NCBI GenBank assembly: GCA_015056365.1
Contig: SVGM01000005.1
Span: 62,001 to 126,000 of the forward strand
Length of the DNA stretch: 64,000 nucleotides
Origin: Clostridiales bacterium
GTDB lineage: Bacteria > Bacillota > Clostridia > Christensenellales > Aristaeellaceae
Reading direction: 5' to 3'
The notes under the pieces are model-generated. The model made no database searches, was not told the DNA's origin, and was given only the letters and a program-made list of their open reading frames with translations. Both the position numbers and the translations under genes were made by a program. Each line of letters opens with the position of its first letter. Position 1 is the first letter of the stretch. Below, piece by piece: positions 17,929-26,777 of the stretch.

Positions 17929-18426
17929 ATGATCACTGTAAAAGAAATCGTATCCGGAGCTCAAAAAGAGGCCATCACCATTCACATCATGGGCAGCTTA
18001 ATCGAGTGGTTCAGTCCAGCAGAGGATATTCCCGTCAAAGCAAAGCAGCATCGGGAAATGCCCTTCTTCGCAGTCTTTGACGGCGAAGAATGCATTGGCT
18101 TTGCAGCACTGAAGCCCCACAACCGCCATACTGCGGAAATCTACAATCTGGGTGTACTGAAAGCCTTTCATCAGCAGGGTGCGGGACGTCTGCTGGTGAA
18201 TGCCTGCGTGCAGTACTGCCTGAAGCGCAGCATGACCTTCCTCACTGTCAAAACGTTGGATGAATCGGCAGATTACGAGCCCTACCAGCGCACAAGAACG
18301 TTCTACCGTAAGGAGGGTTTCCTGCCGCTGGAAGTGATGCCCACCTACTGGAACGAGGAAAACCCCTGTCTGTTTCTGGCAAAGGTGGTCGACCGGCTGA
18401 CGGACGGGCACAAGCAGCGAGGATAA
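17929..18426 (+). CDS. GNAT-family N-acetyltransferase
   Basis: Acetyl-CoA dependent acetyltransferase of unknown substrate, 165 residues from the ATG at 17929. The GNAT fold shows in the beta-strand segment FFAVFDGEECIGFAAL, the acetyl-CoA loop region LGVLKAFHQQGAGRLLVNACVQYC (motif Q/RxxGxG as QQGAG) and a C-terminal FYRKEGFLPL. GGAGGG lies 8 bases upstream of the ATG; the open frame reaches back into the terminator and is not used upstream. It stands alone between two terminators, and its expression may depend on read-through of the leader terminator. Confidence 0.85.
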   Translation: MITVKEIVSGAQKEAITIHIMGSLIEWFSPAEDIPVKAKQHREMPFFAVFDGEECIGFAALKPHNRHTAEIYNLGVLKAFHQQGAGRLLVNACVQYCLKRSMTFLTVKTLDESADYEPYQRTRTFYRKEGFLPLEVMPTYWNEENPCLFLAKVVDRLTDGHKQRG

Positions 18427-18453
18427 AGAAGCCGTCATCACGCCCTGCCAAAC

Positions 18454-18492
18454 AAAAAGCCCGCATCGGCACAAAGCCGATGCGGGCACGTT
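18454..18492. terminator. Bidirectional Rho-independent terminator
   Basis: Perfect 12-bp stem GCCCGCATCGGC/GCCGATGCGGGC (18459-18470 with 18476-18487), with an A5 run on the left that gives T5 for the minus-strand ackA transcript, and a short T run on the right for the acetyltransferase. Confidence 0.85.
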
Positions 18493-18507
18493 TTGGTTCA
18501 AAACAGA

Positions 18508-19728
18508 TTAGTCTTCGATGGGCTTGCCAGTGACGATGCACAGGGTATCGCTGGCGATGACGGACTCTTCATCGGTGGGGATGACGCATACCTTCACCTT
18601 GCTGTCGTCGGTGGAAATGACGCACTCATAAGCGTGGCCATCGGCGCAGGCAGCATTCTTGGCGGTGTCGATCTTGGCGCCCAGGTACTCGAAGTCCTGC
18701 ATGATCATCTCGCGCAGCAGACCATTGTTCTCACCGATACCAGCGGTGAACACGATGGCGTCCACGCCGCCCATTTCAGCGGCATACGCGCCGATGTACT
18801 TGCGAACGCTCCACACCAGCATGTCACGGGCGAGGATGGCGTCCTCGTTGCCCTCAGCGCAAGCGGCGTCCACGTCACGCATGTCGCTGCTGATGCCGCT
18901 GATGCCCAGAAGACCGCTCTCCTTGTTCATCATGTTCAGAACGCCCTTCACGTCCATATCGGTGTTATCCACCAGATATTCCACCACAGCAGCGTCCAGC
19001 GTGCCGCAGCGGGTGCCCATCAGCACGCCCTCCAGAGGGGTGATGCCCATGGAGGTATCCAGGCACTTGCCGTCCTTGACGGCTGCCAGGCTGGAACCGT
19101 TGCCCAGGTGGCAGGTGATGATGCGGCTGCCTTCCTTTTCCATGCCCAGGAACTCGCGCACGCGCTTGCTCACATAGCGATGGCTGGAGCCGTGGAAGCC
19201 GTAGCGGCGCACATGCAGATCGGTGTAATACTTCTTGGGCACACCGTACATGAAAGCCTTGGCGGGCATGGTCTGGTGGAACGCGGTGTCAAATACGGCA
19301 ACGTTGGGGGTGCCGGGCATAACCTTCTCGCAGGCCAGAATGCCCTGCAGATTGGCGGGGTTGTGCAGGGGGCCCAGGGGAATGTTCTGCTCGATAGCGG
19401 CCTTCACTTCATCGTTGATAAGCACGCTGGCGGTGAAGCTCTCGCCGCCGTGCAGCACGCGATGACCCACAGCGTCGATTTCGTCCATGCTCTTGAGCAC
19501 GCCCTTTTCGGGATCCAGCAGACCCTTGAGCATCCACTCGATGCCTTCGGTGTGGTCCTTCATGGGAGTGGTCACTTCAAAGACCTTGTCGCCAGCTTTC
19601 TGCTTGATAGAGCTGCCATCGATGCCGATACGACCCACCAGACCCTTGGCCAGCGTGGTGTTGGTATCCATGTCGATGAGCTGATACTTGAGGGAGGAAG
19701 AACCCGCGTTGAGGATAAGAACTTTCAT
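18508..19728 (-). CDS. ackA: Acetate kinase
   Basis: Converts acetyl phosphate and ADP to acetate and ATP, the energy-yielding last step of acetate fermentation. It has 406 residues with family motifs NAGSSSLKYQ (residues 7-16), GHRVLHGGE, FDTAFH, RYGFHGSSHRYV, HLGNGSSL and FTAGIGENN. I chose the ATG at 19728 because AAGGAG lies 9 bases upstream and the protein then starts MKVLILNAGSS; the open frame extends 11 codons further. No pta gene is next to it. It is divergent from tmcAL, whose enzyme uses acetate. Confidence 0.97.
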   Translation of the reverse strand: MKVLILNAGSSSLKYQLIDMDTNTTLAKGLVGRIGIDGSSIKQKAGDKVFEVTTPMKDHTEGIEWMLKGLLDPEKGVLKSMDEIDAVGHRVLHGGESFTASVLINDEVKAAIEQNIPLGPLHNPANLQGILACEKVMPGTPNVAVFDTAFHQTMPAKAFMYGVPKKYYTDLHVRRYGFHGSSHRYVSKRVREFLGMEKEGSRIITCHLGNGSSLAAVKDGKCLDTSMGITPLEGVLMGTRCGTLDAAVVEYLVDNTDMDVKGVLNMMNKESGLLGISGISSDMRDVDAACAEGNEDAILARDMLVWSVRKYIGAYAAEMGGVDAIVFTAGIGENNGLLREMIMQDFEYLGAKIDTAKNAACADGHAYECVISTDDSKVKVCVIPTDEESVIASDTLCIVTGKPIED

Positions 19729-19789
19729 TGTGCCCGACTCCTTCTTGTATTGATAATCCATTTGTTATCGTAAAAACGCCGCTTAACGG

Positions 19790-19819
19790 TTGGCGTTTTC
19801 TCACTGGGTGTGTTACAAT
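19790..19819 (+). promoter_or_regulatory. Likely promoter of tmcAL
   Basis: TTGGCG (19790-19795), an 18-base spacer and TACAAT (19814-19819), about 120 bases upstream of the tmcAL start, within the ackA-tmcAL divergent region. Confidence 0.45.
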
Positions 19820-19940
19820 GCTGACTGCATACACACTCAACTTAATTAGTATACAACTTTTTATCAACAAATGGAAGGGGGAAGGCCCAAAAAAGCCGGA
19901 GGACGATTTCATTCGGACAACGGCAACGGGCGCGGAAAAC

Positions 19941-21176
19941 ATGCGACCAGTCGTGGGAATCATATGTGAATACGACCCCTTTCACCTGGGGCACGCGCGG
20001 CAGTTTGCGCTGATTCGGGAAAAGCTGCCGGATGCAGCCATCGTCTGTCTGATGAGCGGTCCCTTCACCCAGCGGGGTATGCCGGCGTTGTTTACGCCCG
20101 CGTTCCGAGCGGAGGCGGCGCTCCGAGCCGGGGCGGACATGGTGCTGGAGCTGCCCTGCGCGTTTGCCGTTCAGGATGCGGAGCATTTTGCATTAGGCGG
20201 TATCAGCATCCTCAGTCAGCTGGGTTTTGTGACTCATCTGAGCTACGGTGTTGAGGATAAAACGGTTGATCTTGCAGCGGCCGCCCGGCTGATGGAACAG
20301 CCCACAGAACTGTTTGACCGCGTCCTGCGGGACAAACTGGCCAGTGGCGCATCCTTTGCAGCGGCCCAAGGGGCTGCGCTGGAAGCCTGTCTGGGGAATT
20401 CAGCGTATGGCGAGACAACGCCCACCACGGAAAGCCGATGGCAGCAGCCCAACCTGATTCTCGCTCTCTGCTATCAGCGCGCCATCCTGCGGCTGCACAG
20501 TCCGCTGATCCCCCTGCCGGTGCAGCGCATCGGCGCGTATCATGACGAAGTACTGCCTGTCACAGAGGCAACGCAGAACATCGCGGAGATCCAGCCAGCC
20601 GTATATCCCTCCGCTACGGCTGTGCGCCGGGCATATCTCGGCGGCGCTACCGCCGCAGCCGAAGCTGCCTGCGGCTATCCCCTGCCTTCTGCGCAGGGCG
20701 GTCAACGCATCTGCCGCCCCGATGCACTGGACAGCGTGCTGCTGTATCGTCTTCGCAGCATGACCCCCGAACAACTGCGTATGCTGCCCCTTTGCACGGA
20801 AGGGCTGGAAAACCGGCTGCAAGCAGCAGCGCATCAGGCAGCTTCCCGGGAAGAACTGCTGGATGGTCTGAAAACCAAACGCTATGCCCGGGCAAGGCTC
20901 AGCCGCCTGTGTACGCACGGCCTGCTAGGCGTTACCGAAGCCATGCTCAATACCCATCCCCTGCCGGAATATGTGCGGCTGCTGGGTTTCCGAAAGGACA
21001 GCCGGGAGCTGCTGACTGCGCTGAAGCAAAGCCGGATCGCCGTGATCGCCAAAGCCGCGGACGGGGATCTGAACAACCCGCTGTATACGCTGGACAACGC
21101 CGCCTATGACCTGTGGGCGCTGGGTGCGGGTACGCCTGCGGGGCTGATGATGCGCAGTCAGGTGGTACGGGTATAG
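19941..21176 (+). CDS. tmcAL: tRNA(Met) cytidine acetate ligase TmcAL
   Basis: ATP-dependent enzyme that activates acetate and acetylates the wobble cytidine of elongator tRNA-Met (YlbM family). The nucleotidyltransferase signature is at the N-terminus, GIICEYDPFHLGHARQF (residues 6-22, HxGH as HLGH), followed by MSGPFTQRGMPA. The length of 411 residues matches the family. I chose the ATG at 19941 because the protein then begins MRPVVGIICEY; the ribosome binding site is weak (GCGGAAAA). The much longer open frame upstream has no family similarity. It is divergent from ackA. Confidence 0.9.
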   Translation: MRPVVGIICEYDPFHLGHARQFALIREKLPDAAIVCLMSGPFTQRGMPALFTPAFRAEAALRAGADMVLELPCAFAVQDAEHFALGGISILSQLGFVTHLSYGVEDKTVDLAAAARLMEQPTELFDRVLRDKLASGASFAAAQGAALEACLGNSAYGETTPTTESRWQQPNLILALCYQRAILRLHSPLIPLPVQRIGAYHDEVLPVTEATQNIAEIQPAVYPSATAVRRAYLGGATAAAEAACGYPLPSAQGGQRICRPDALDSVLLYRLRSMTPEQLRMLPLCTEGLENRLQAAAHQAASREELLDGLKTKRYARARLSRLCTHGLLGVTEAMLNTHPLPEYVRLLGFRKDSRELLTALKQSRIAVIAKAADGDLNNPLYTLDNAAYDLWALGAGTPAGLMMRSQVVRV

Positions 21177-21221
21177 GTGAATGATACAGACCCCTCATTG
21201 AGCAAATAACAAAACAAATAG

Positions 21222-21263
21222 CAACACCCCCAAGATGCACTGTTCTGCTCCTTGGGGGTGTTG
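21222..21263. terminator. Bidirectional terminator between tmcAL and an acetyltransferase
   Basis: Perfect 13-bp stem CAACACCCCCAAG/CTTGGGGGTGTTG (21222-21234 with 21251-21263) with a T run after it on the plus strand. The two genes converge here. Confidence 0.75.
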
Positions 21264-21264
21264 T

Positions 21265-21699
21265 TTATGAAAGCCGCCTGTACAAAACAGAAACGCTGTC
21301 CTTATCCAGGCCGCATTTGTGATAAAACCCTTCATTGTTCTCAATGGACATCAGCTGAATCACAGAGATCCCTTTTTCCTTAAGGACCCGTTCCAGCTCA
21401 TGCAGCAGTTGCTTTCCGATACCCTGTCTCTTTTTTTCCGGGATCACGAACAGCTCCGAGATATAGAAAAAATCTTCGTCTGCATAGGGATCGACAAAGC
21501 CAAGTAAACCGCCAACAATGGTATCATTCTCCACCGCTGCCAGCCCCATCGCCTGATAATTGCCCAGAATTGCCCGAACTCTCTTCAAAGCCCTTTCTTC
21601 CGTCCAGCTTTCATGCCAGGGGGCTTCTGAATATGCCAATGACATCGCATATGCCAAGCCGTTAAGATCATCGGCATTCGTCAGTCGGTATTCCATCAT
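21265..21699 (-). CDS. GNAT-family N-acetyltransferase
   Basis: Acetyltransferase of unknown substrate, 144 residues. The GNAT pattern is clear: MGLAAVENDTIVGGLLGFVD, then the strand FFYISELFVIPEKKRQGIGKQLLHELERVL with the acetyl-CoA loop RQGIGK, and a C-terminal FYHKCG. It lies 33 bases after rsfS on the same strand and may belong to that operon. AAGGAG lies about 12 bases before the ATG, a long spacing. Its base composition is more AT-rich than its neighbours, which may point to transfer. Confidence 0.85.
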   Translation of the reverse strand: MMEYRLTNADDLNGLAYAMSLAYSEAPWHESWTEERALKRVRAILGNYQAMGLAAVENDTIVGGLLGFVDPYADEDFFYISELFVIPEKKRQGIGKQLLHELERVLKEKGISVIQLMSIENNEGFYHKCGLDKDSVSVLYRRLS

Positions 21700-21732
21700 C
21701 TACGCCATATTCTCCTTATTGTCTGTTTATGA

Positions 21733-22098
21733 TCAGTCCTCATCCTGCACAGCGTCAAACGCCAGCGCAATGCGGTTCTGATCGTTCTCCCACAGCTTGT
21801 CCAGGCGGTAGAACTCCCGCTCTTCGGGGTGGAAGAGATGAACCAGAACGCTGCCGTAATCCAGCACGATCCAGCGGCCGTCCTGGTGGCCCTCGGTGCG
21901 GGTGGGTTCGATGCCTTCCTCAGACAGTTTTTCCTCCAGATCATCGGCCAAAGCCTTGACCTGCAGGGCGCTGCGGCCGTTGGCGATGATCATGCAGTCG
22001 GTGATGACGGTCAGATCATGCACGTCCAGCGCAATAATATTCTGCGCCTTCTTGTCATAGAGAATGTCAGTAATCTTGGTGATCAGTTCATTCGTCAT
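21733..22098 (-). CDS. rsfS: Ribosomal silencing factor RsfS
   Basis: Binds ribosomal protein uL14 and blocks subunit joining under starvation. The family core is visible: KAQNIIALDVHDLTVITDCMIIANGRSALQVKALADDLEEKL, and WIVLDYGSVLVHLFHPEEREFYRLDKLW (read in parts). I chose the ATG at 22098 because AAAGGAG lies 8 bases upstream; an ATG two codons earlier (22104) is too close to it. Its start overlaps the end of the nadD-yqeK fusion, which matches the common order nadD, yqeK, rsfS in Firmicutes. Confidence 0.94.
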   Translation of the reverse strand: MTNELITKITDILYDKKAQNIIALDVHDLTVITDCMIIANGRSALQVKALADDLEEKLSEEGIEPTRTEGHQDGRWIVLDYGSVLVHLFHPEEREFYRLDKLWENDQNRIALAFDAVQDED

Positions 22099-23293
22099 TT
22101 TCATTGCTCCTTTGCTTTGCCATCAGGCGCTCCAGCCAGTCCGCGACCCGTTGGGTGGCCGGATGGGGAATGCCCTTTTGGCTTTTTACATAGTCGAGAG
22201 TGGAACGAAGGGAATGGCTCATGGCTGCGGGCAGGCTCTCCTGCGCCAGCCTGCGAACCTCCTCCAATGCCGGATAGCTGCGGCGGGAAGGCTCGATCTT
22301 GTCCGAGAGAAAAACGATCATATCCAGCGGCAGCATGCCCACTTTGCCGGTGGTGTGGCAACGGATCGCGCTGAGGACGTTGGGATCCGTTATACCGTAT
22401 TCCTGCTCAGCAACCACCGCGCCTGCGGGGCCGTGAAGCAGGTTGCCGGTTTGCAGGGTCAGCTTGTCCAGCAGCAACCGATGCTCCCGGGCGATGCGCT
22501 GCATCCCGGCAAGGGGCATGCACTTGGCGCAGTCGTGAAGCAGGGCCGCAGCGGCGGCTTCCGTTTCGTCCACGCCATGCAGGCGTGCCAGGCGGCGCGC
22601 CGTCCAGCTTACCAGCAGCGAATGCAACAGGCGCTTTTCGCTTAGGTTCTTTTTCAGCTTCTGATAGTAACGCTCCCCTTCCGCGGGGATGGCGGGCACC
22701 TGATACAGTCCCATCAGCCGGATGTATTCCGTCACCTGCGGCTTGAGTACCTCAGGGTCCCTGCCCTCAAGAAGCGCCTGACGAACAGCGGTCGAAGACA
22801 CATCCCGGGGCGGCAGAGAAAGAAACGTAAACTTGCAGCCGCGTTTTCGGATGGCCTCGCAGCGGGGATCATCCTCCGGAGTATGGGTGGCGCGGCGGCA
22901 CACCAGAAAGCGTGTCAGTTCAAACACCTTGTCCGGTTTGCGCCAGTTAGGCAGGTCAAAAAGCGTATCCTCGCCGATGATGTAGTACAGCTCGGCGTTG
23001 GGATAGAGCTTATGGAACGCGGCAAGGGTATCCACCGTATAGATGGTGCCCTTTCTCTCCAATTCAATCCGGGAGGGTTCGAAACCAGCCATTCCGCTGA
23101 CGGCCAGGCGGGTCATCTCATAGCGGTGTTCTGCATCCTCCAGCCCTTCACGCTTATGAGGCGGATTCCCGGTGGGCAGAAAAACGACCCGATCCAGCTT
23201 TGCCTCTTTCAGAGCGCAGGAGGCCATCTCCAAATGCCGACCATGAATGGGATTAAAACTCCCGCCCATGATCCCGATCCGCTCCTTGGGCAT
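22088..23293 (-). CDS. nadD-yqeK: NadD nicotinate-nucleotide adenylyltransferase fused to YqeK HD hydrolase
   Basis: A single 401-residue frame. Residues 1-200 are NadD, which makes deamido-NAD from nicotinate mononucleotide and ATP: GGSFNPIH (residues 10-17), PHKREG and the C-terminal SSTAVR motif. Residues 210-401 are YqeK, an HD-domain hydrolase of diadenosine tetraphosphate in relatives, with HSLLVSW and LLHDCAKCM. The nucleotidyltransferase motif, normally HxGH, reads H17-G-R-H20 here, so arginine replaces the conserved glycine. AAAGGAGG lies 7 bases before the ATG. It is the first gene of the nadD-rsfS operon, divergent from a membrane-protein gene. Confidence 0.92.
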   Translation of the reverse strand: MPKERIGIMGGSFNPIHGRHLEMASCALKEAKLDRVVFLPTGNPPHKREGLEDAEHRYEMTRLAVSGMAGFEPSRIELERKGTIYTVDTLAAFHKLYPNAELYYIIGEDTLFDLPNWRKPDKVFELTRFLVCRRATHTPEDDPRCEAIRKRGCKFTFLSLPPRDVSSTAVRQALLEGRDPEVLKPQVTEYIRLMGLYQVPAIPAEGERYYQKLKKNLSEKRLLHSLLVSWTARRLARLHGVDETEAAAAALLHDCAKCMPLAGMQRIAREHRLLLDKLTLQTGNLLHGPAGAVVAEQEYGITDPNVLSAIRCHTTGKVGMLPLDMIVFLSDKIEPSRRSYPALEEVRRLAQESLPAAMSHSLRSTLDYVKSQKGIPHPATQRVADWLERLMAKQRSNENDE

Positions 23294-23325
23294 AGGCGCG
23301 CCTCCTTTCGCGTGTTGATGTAATG

Positions 23326-23333
23326 ATTATACT
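23326..23333. promoter_or_regulatory. Overlapping divergent -10 boxes
   Basis: The short sequence reads TATAAT on the minus strand (23331-23326, towards nadD) and TATACT on the plus strand (23328-23333, towards the membrane protein). The -35 regions are weak on both sides, so only the -10 elements are supported. Confidence 0.35.
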
Positions 23334-23382
23334 AAAAAACAGGACAAAGGGAAAGCTATTTTCATTCAAGGGAGGTGAAAAC

Positions 23383-24219
23383 GTGCACAAATATGCGCCC
23401 AAAGCCCCTCTGGCGGAGGCTGCGGACAAGCTGCTCCGCGCACTGCTGGCAGCCCTGGCCGGCACCGCATGGTTTGTGTATTTGTGGGGCGTGAGGCTTA
23501 CCGCGATAACCGCCGGCGTTGCCATGGGCGGGCTGATCTGGCTGGCGGCGCGGCTTTTGGGCAAGAAAAGAATGCTTCGTAAGGAAACACAGATGCGGCA
23601 GATGATCGGCGGGGAGCTGGCGCTAAGCCGGCTGATGATGCTCTCTCCGAAGCACGCTGCGTTTCAGGCGGCGCTATGGCTTGCGCCTAAAGCGCCAATT
23701 CAGATGCAGCGTGCCTTGCCCTGGGGCGTACTGGGGCAATGGAAGGGCGGCACGGTGCTGGTGCGCCTCATCGCTCAGCACGAAAGCCTGCCGGTGAATG
23801 TACAGCAGATCATCAAAGCCGTTCGGGAAGCCCACGATCAGGAGGCGCAGCGCTGCCTGTTATGCGTCACGGCGCCGGTCACCCGGGAGGCGGTTGCATA
23901 CGCCGAAGATCTGGAAATGCCCATTCGCATTGTCACCCGTGAGGAGCTGGTGGCGCTGGCCGGGGCCAGTTCTCCCGCCACAGACGACCAGCTTAGGCGC
24001 ATGGCGGCAGGCAGGCGCAAACGCCGCAGCGCCAGCGAGTGGCTGGGAGAGATTCTCTCTCCCGGTCGCGCCAGACGTTATTTCTGGTACGGGCTTGGCA
24101 TGGCAGCGCTCGCCCTGATCACCCGGCAATGGGTGTATCCCCTGCCAGCTCTGATCTGCCTTGCGCTGTATGCCGGCTGCAAAATCCGAAACTGGCACAA
24201 AAAAGAAGAAATCTGGTGA
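23383..24219 (+). CDS. Membrane protein with an Mrr-like cytoplasmic domain
   Basis: Not a named family that I recognise. The 278-residue protein has two N-terminal hydrophobic segments (about residues 22-60) and two more near the C-terminus (about 230-270). Between them lies a soluble region ending in RCLLCVTAPVTREAVAYAEDLEMPIRIVTREELVAL. This last stretch resembles the end of Mrr/RecB-like nuclease domains, in which a strand, a helix and an I..R.EL segment follow each other; the catalytic part before it appears degenerate. I chose the GTG at 23383, which has GGGAGGTG 6 bases upstream. It converges with rsmA, with only 4 bases between them. Confidence 0.65.
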   Translation: MHKYAPKAPLAEAADKLLRALLAALAGTAWFVYLWGVRLTAITAGVAMGGLIWLAARLLGKKRMLRKETQMRQMIGGELALSRLMMLSPKHAAFQAALWLAPKAPIQMQRALPWGVLGQWKGGTVLVRLIAQHESLPVNVQQIIKAVREAHDQEAQRCLLCVTAPVTREAVAYAEDLEMPIRIVTREELVALAGASSPATDDQLRRMAAGRRKRRSASEWLGEILSPGRARRYFWYGLGMAALALITRQWVYPLPALICLALYAGCKIRNWHKKEEIW

Positions 24220-24223
24220 TCCG

Positions 24224-25057
24224 TCAGCGGGCGCAGGCATTGGAAAGCGCGATCCAGCTTTCCATGCTCAATTCCTCCGCCCTTGCAGTGGGCAGAAGGC
24301 CAAGGCTGTCCATGGCCTGGGTGAGCAGCTGACTGTCCACAATCCCCTTAAGGGCATTGGTCAGCGTCTTTCTGCGGTGGCCGAAACCGTCCTTGATCAT
24401 ACGCATCAGCAGCTTTTCATTGGTCACCGGCGCGATGGGTTCCTTGCGCATCCTCAGGTGAATAAAGGCGCTGTCCACCTTGGGCGGCGGCGTAAAGGCT
24501 TCCGCAGGGACAATGGCTTCGATCTCCGCCTCGCAATAGTAGCTGCAGCGCGCGCTGAGCAGGCCGTAGGCGGCGTCTCCTGGCTTGGCGGCCAGCTTGT
24601 CCGCCACTTCCTTTTGCACCATTACGGAAATCTGACGGATGGGCAGTTTGCTCTCCCACAGCAGATCGAAAATGGGCGTGGTAATATTGTAAGGAATGTT
24701 GGCGATGACGAAAAAATCATCCCCAAGCGGCTGGCAGAGTTCATGGATGGGCTGTTTGCGGATATCCCCCACCACGATGGCCAGGTTGTCGCATTCCTCG
24801 GTCTTCACCCGCAGATAGGGCAGCACATCCTGATCCACTTCCACCGCGATAACCTGTCCGGCCTCGCGGCACAATTCCCGGGTGAGCATGCCGCTGCCGG
24901 GGCCGATCTCCAGCACGTTGTCTTCCTTGCTTACGCCCGTGCTTTTCACCAGCGCGCTGAGCAGCGCCTCGTCATAGAGAAAGTGCTGGCCCAGGTCGTG
25001 CTTGTAACTGACGCCGCCTTCCTTGCGGCGCTGGGCTTTTTCATAGGATTTCTTCAT
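24224..25057 (-). CDS. rsmA: 16S rRNA dimethyladenosine transferase RsmA (KsgA)
   Basis: Dimethylates two adjacent adenines near the 3' end of 16S rRNA using S-adenosylmethionine. It has 277 residues: HDLGQHFLYDE at the substrate side, the SAM loop LEIGPGSGMLTREL (about residues 48-61), and the catalytic NIPYNITTPI motif (about 119-128). The N-terminus has a basic extension of about 18 residues. It overlaps the dnaX stop by ATGA, so the two are translationally coupled; dnaX and rsmA are not the most common pairing. Confidence 0.95.
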   Translation of the reverse strand: MKKSYEKAQRRKEGGVSYKHDLGQHFLYDEALLSALVKSTGVSKEDNVLEIGPGSGMLTRELCREAGQVIAVEVDQDVLPYLRVKTEECDNLAIVVGDIRKQPIHELCQPLGDDFFVIANIPYNITTPIFDLLWESKLPIRQISVMVQKEVADKLAAKPGDAAYGLLSARCSYYCEAEIEAIVPAEAFTPPPKVDSAFIHLRMRKEPIAPVTNEKLLMRMIKDGFGHRRKTLTNALKGIVDSQLLTQAMDSLGLLPTARAEELSMESWIALSNACAR

Positions 25058-26706
25058 TTCGTCTTTCCTTCGTCAATCTGTACGGTCTCGCGTCCGAAGG
25101 CCTCAATCAGGCTTTGCTCAGCCGCTTGACGTACGTCGTTCATCTGAACGCCAGCACGATCACCTTCCAGCACCGGCTCAAAGGTGACCGGCCGCCCTGC
25201 CGCCTCGCTGAGGATCTGGGACATCTTTTCCTTGCGGGCAGGCAAGCCCAACTTCACATAGGAAAAATCCTTCTTGGCAAAGGGGATCATCACTCGGAAC
25301 ACGCCGTCCTTTTCACCGATGAAACGCTCGTTGCGCAACAAACCATACAGAGGCGGCTCGTTCTTGGCAAGCCGTTTAAGGGCTGCATCCCACACTGCCT
25401 TGGCGTCGGCATTGGGGGCAGGCTGCGCCGGGGGCACTGGCTGGGCGGGAGCTGCTTCGGCTTTGGGTGCGTCGCTGTTTGCTTTGCTTGAACGCTTGGC
25501 GCTGGCAGGTGCAGCAGGAGCAAATGCGCCACTGGCCAGCTTTTGTTCCATTTCAGCCAGCTTCTGTTCCAATTCGCCAATCCGCTCCAGCAGCGCTTCG
25601 CTGCTCTCGCCGGTACTCTGCTGGCAGGCACGCAGAGAGGCAGATTCCAGACCAATTCTGGGCGTGGAGGCAAAGCGAAGTTCACCCTCTGCCCGAACAA
25701 AATCATCCAAAATGCGGAGCAGTCTGGCGGCAGAAAAACGATCCGCCTGTTCCCGATAGCGTTTTTCATCTTCCGGCGTCACATCCAGGATGGACGCAGC
25801 ATCGCCTTCAACGGCTTTGACCGTCAGCAGCGCTCGAACGTGCGCCGCCATCTCCCGAAGGAACACCTGGGGTTCACGGCCGGAACGCATCAGCTCGTCC
25901 ACCTTGCGCATCACGCCGCCGGCGTCATAGGCAGCCAACGCGTCCCCGTAGGCAAAGAGAAAATCCTTGTCGGATGTACCCAGCACGTCCCGAACCTGCG
26001 CGGCAGTAATAGCTCCGTTCTCCGCACCCGCCACGCACATATCCAGAATACTGAACGCATCGCGCATGGCGCCCTCGGCTGCTCTTGCCACCATCTGCAG
26101 CGCCTCATCCTCAGCGGTGATGTTCATCTCGCTCAGCGCAAGGCGCATACGCTCAACCATCAGCTCCGAGGGAATGCGGCCAAAATCATACCGCTGCACG
26201 CGAGAGAGAATGGTTGCCGGTAGCTTTTGCGGCTCGGTGGTAGCCAGAATGAACACCACATGCTCTGGGGGCTCCTCCAGCGTCTTGAGCAGCGCATTGA
26301 AGGCCGCCGTAGACAGCATGTGCACTTCGTCGATGATATAAACCTTATATCTGCCAAGCTGCGCAGGATAGCGCACCTGCTCCAGCAGCTCGCGGATGTT
26401 CTCCACGCTGTTGTTGCTGGCAGCGTCCATCTCCAGCACATCCATAGTGCTTTCGCTCATAATGGCGCGGCAAACATCGCACTGGCCGCAGGGATCGCCA
26501 TGGTCGGGGTTCTGGCAGTTGATTGCCCGGCTCATCAGCTTGGCCATGGTGGTTTTACCGGTACCGCGGCAGCCGCAGAAAAGATAGGCATGCGCAATCC
26601 GCCCCGCCTCGATCTGATTGCGCAGCGTTCTGACGGCTGCAGTCTGTCCCAGCACCTGTTCGAATGTTGTTGGCCGCCAGCGGCGGTAAAGTGCCTGATA
26701 TGCCAT
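25054..26706 (-). CDS. dnaX: DNA polymerase III gamma/tau subunit
   Basis: Clamp-loader ATPase of the replicase. The AAA+ domain (residues 1-215) has Walker A CRGTGKTTMAK (about residues 46-56), four zinc cysteines in CQNPDHGDPCGQCDVC (about 64-79), Walker B VYIIDEVHML and the SRC-like sensor region ILSRVQRY. The lid and collar follow to about 360, then a Gln/Glu coiled coil, an Ala/Pro-rich linker (about 390-440) and a C-terminal domain. At 550 residues it is of normal length. The ATG has GGAGG upstream. No ybaB or recR follows, unlike in many genomes. Confidence 0.95.
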   Translation of the reverse strand: MAYQALYRRWRPTTFEQVLGQTAAVRTLRNQIEAGRIAHAYLFCGCRGTGKTTMAKLMSRAINCQNPDHGDPCGQCDVCRAIMSESTMDVLEMDAASNNSVENIRELLEQVRYPAQLGRYKVYIIDEVHMLSTAAFNALLKTLEEPPEHVVFILATTEPQKLPATILSRVQRYDFGRIPSELMVERMRLALSEMNITAEDEALQMVARAAEGAMRDAFSILDMCVAGAENGAITAAQVRDVLGTSDKDFLFAYGDALAAYDAGGVMRKVDELMRSGREPQVFLREMAAHVRALLTVKAVEGDAASILDVTPEDEKRYREQADRFSAARLLRILDDFVRAEGELRFASTPRIGLESASLRACQQSTGESSEALLERIGELEQKLAEMEQKLASGAFAPAAPASAKRSSKANSDAPKAEAAPAQPVPPAQPAPNADAKAVWDAALKRLAKNEPPLYGLLRNERFIGEKDGVFRVMIPFAKKDFSYVKLGLPARKEKMSQILSEAAGRPVTFEPVLEGDRAGVQMNDVRQAAEQSLIEAFGRETVQIDEGKTK

Positions 26707-26777
26707 GCTTCCTCCAATAGATGCAAGTCATTCTTGTCCCGGCTCGCCGCCCGCAGACGTCAAAACCGGTATCTTTT

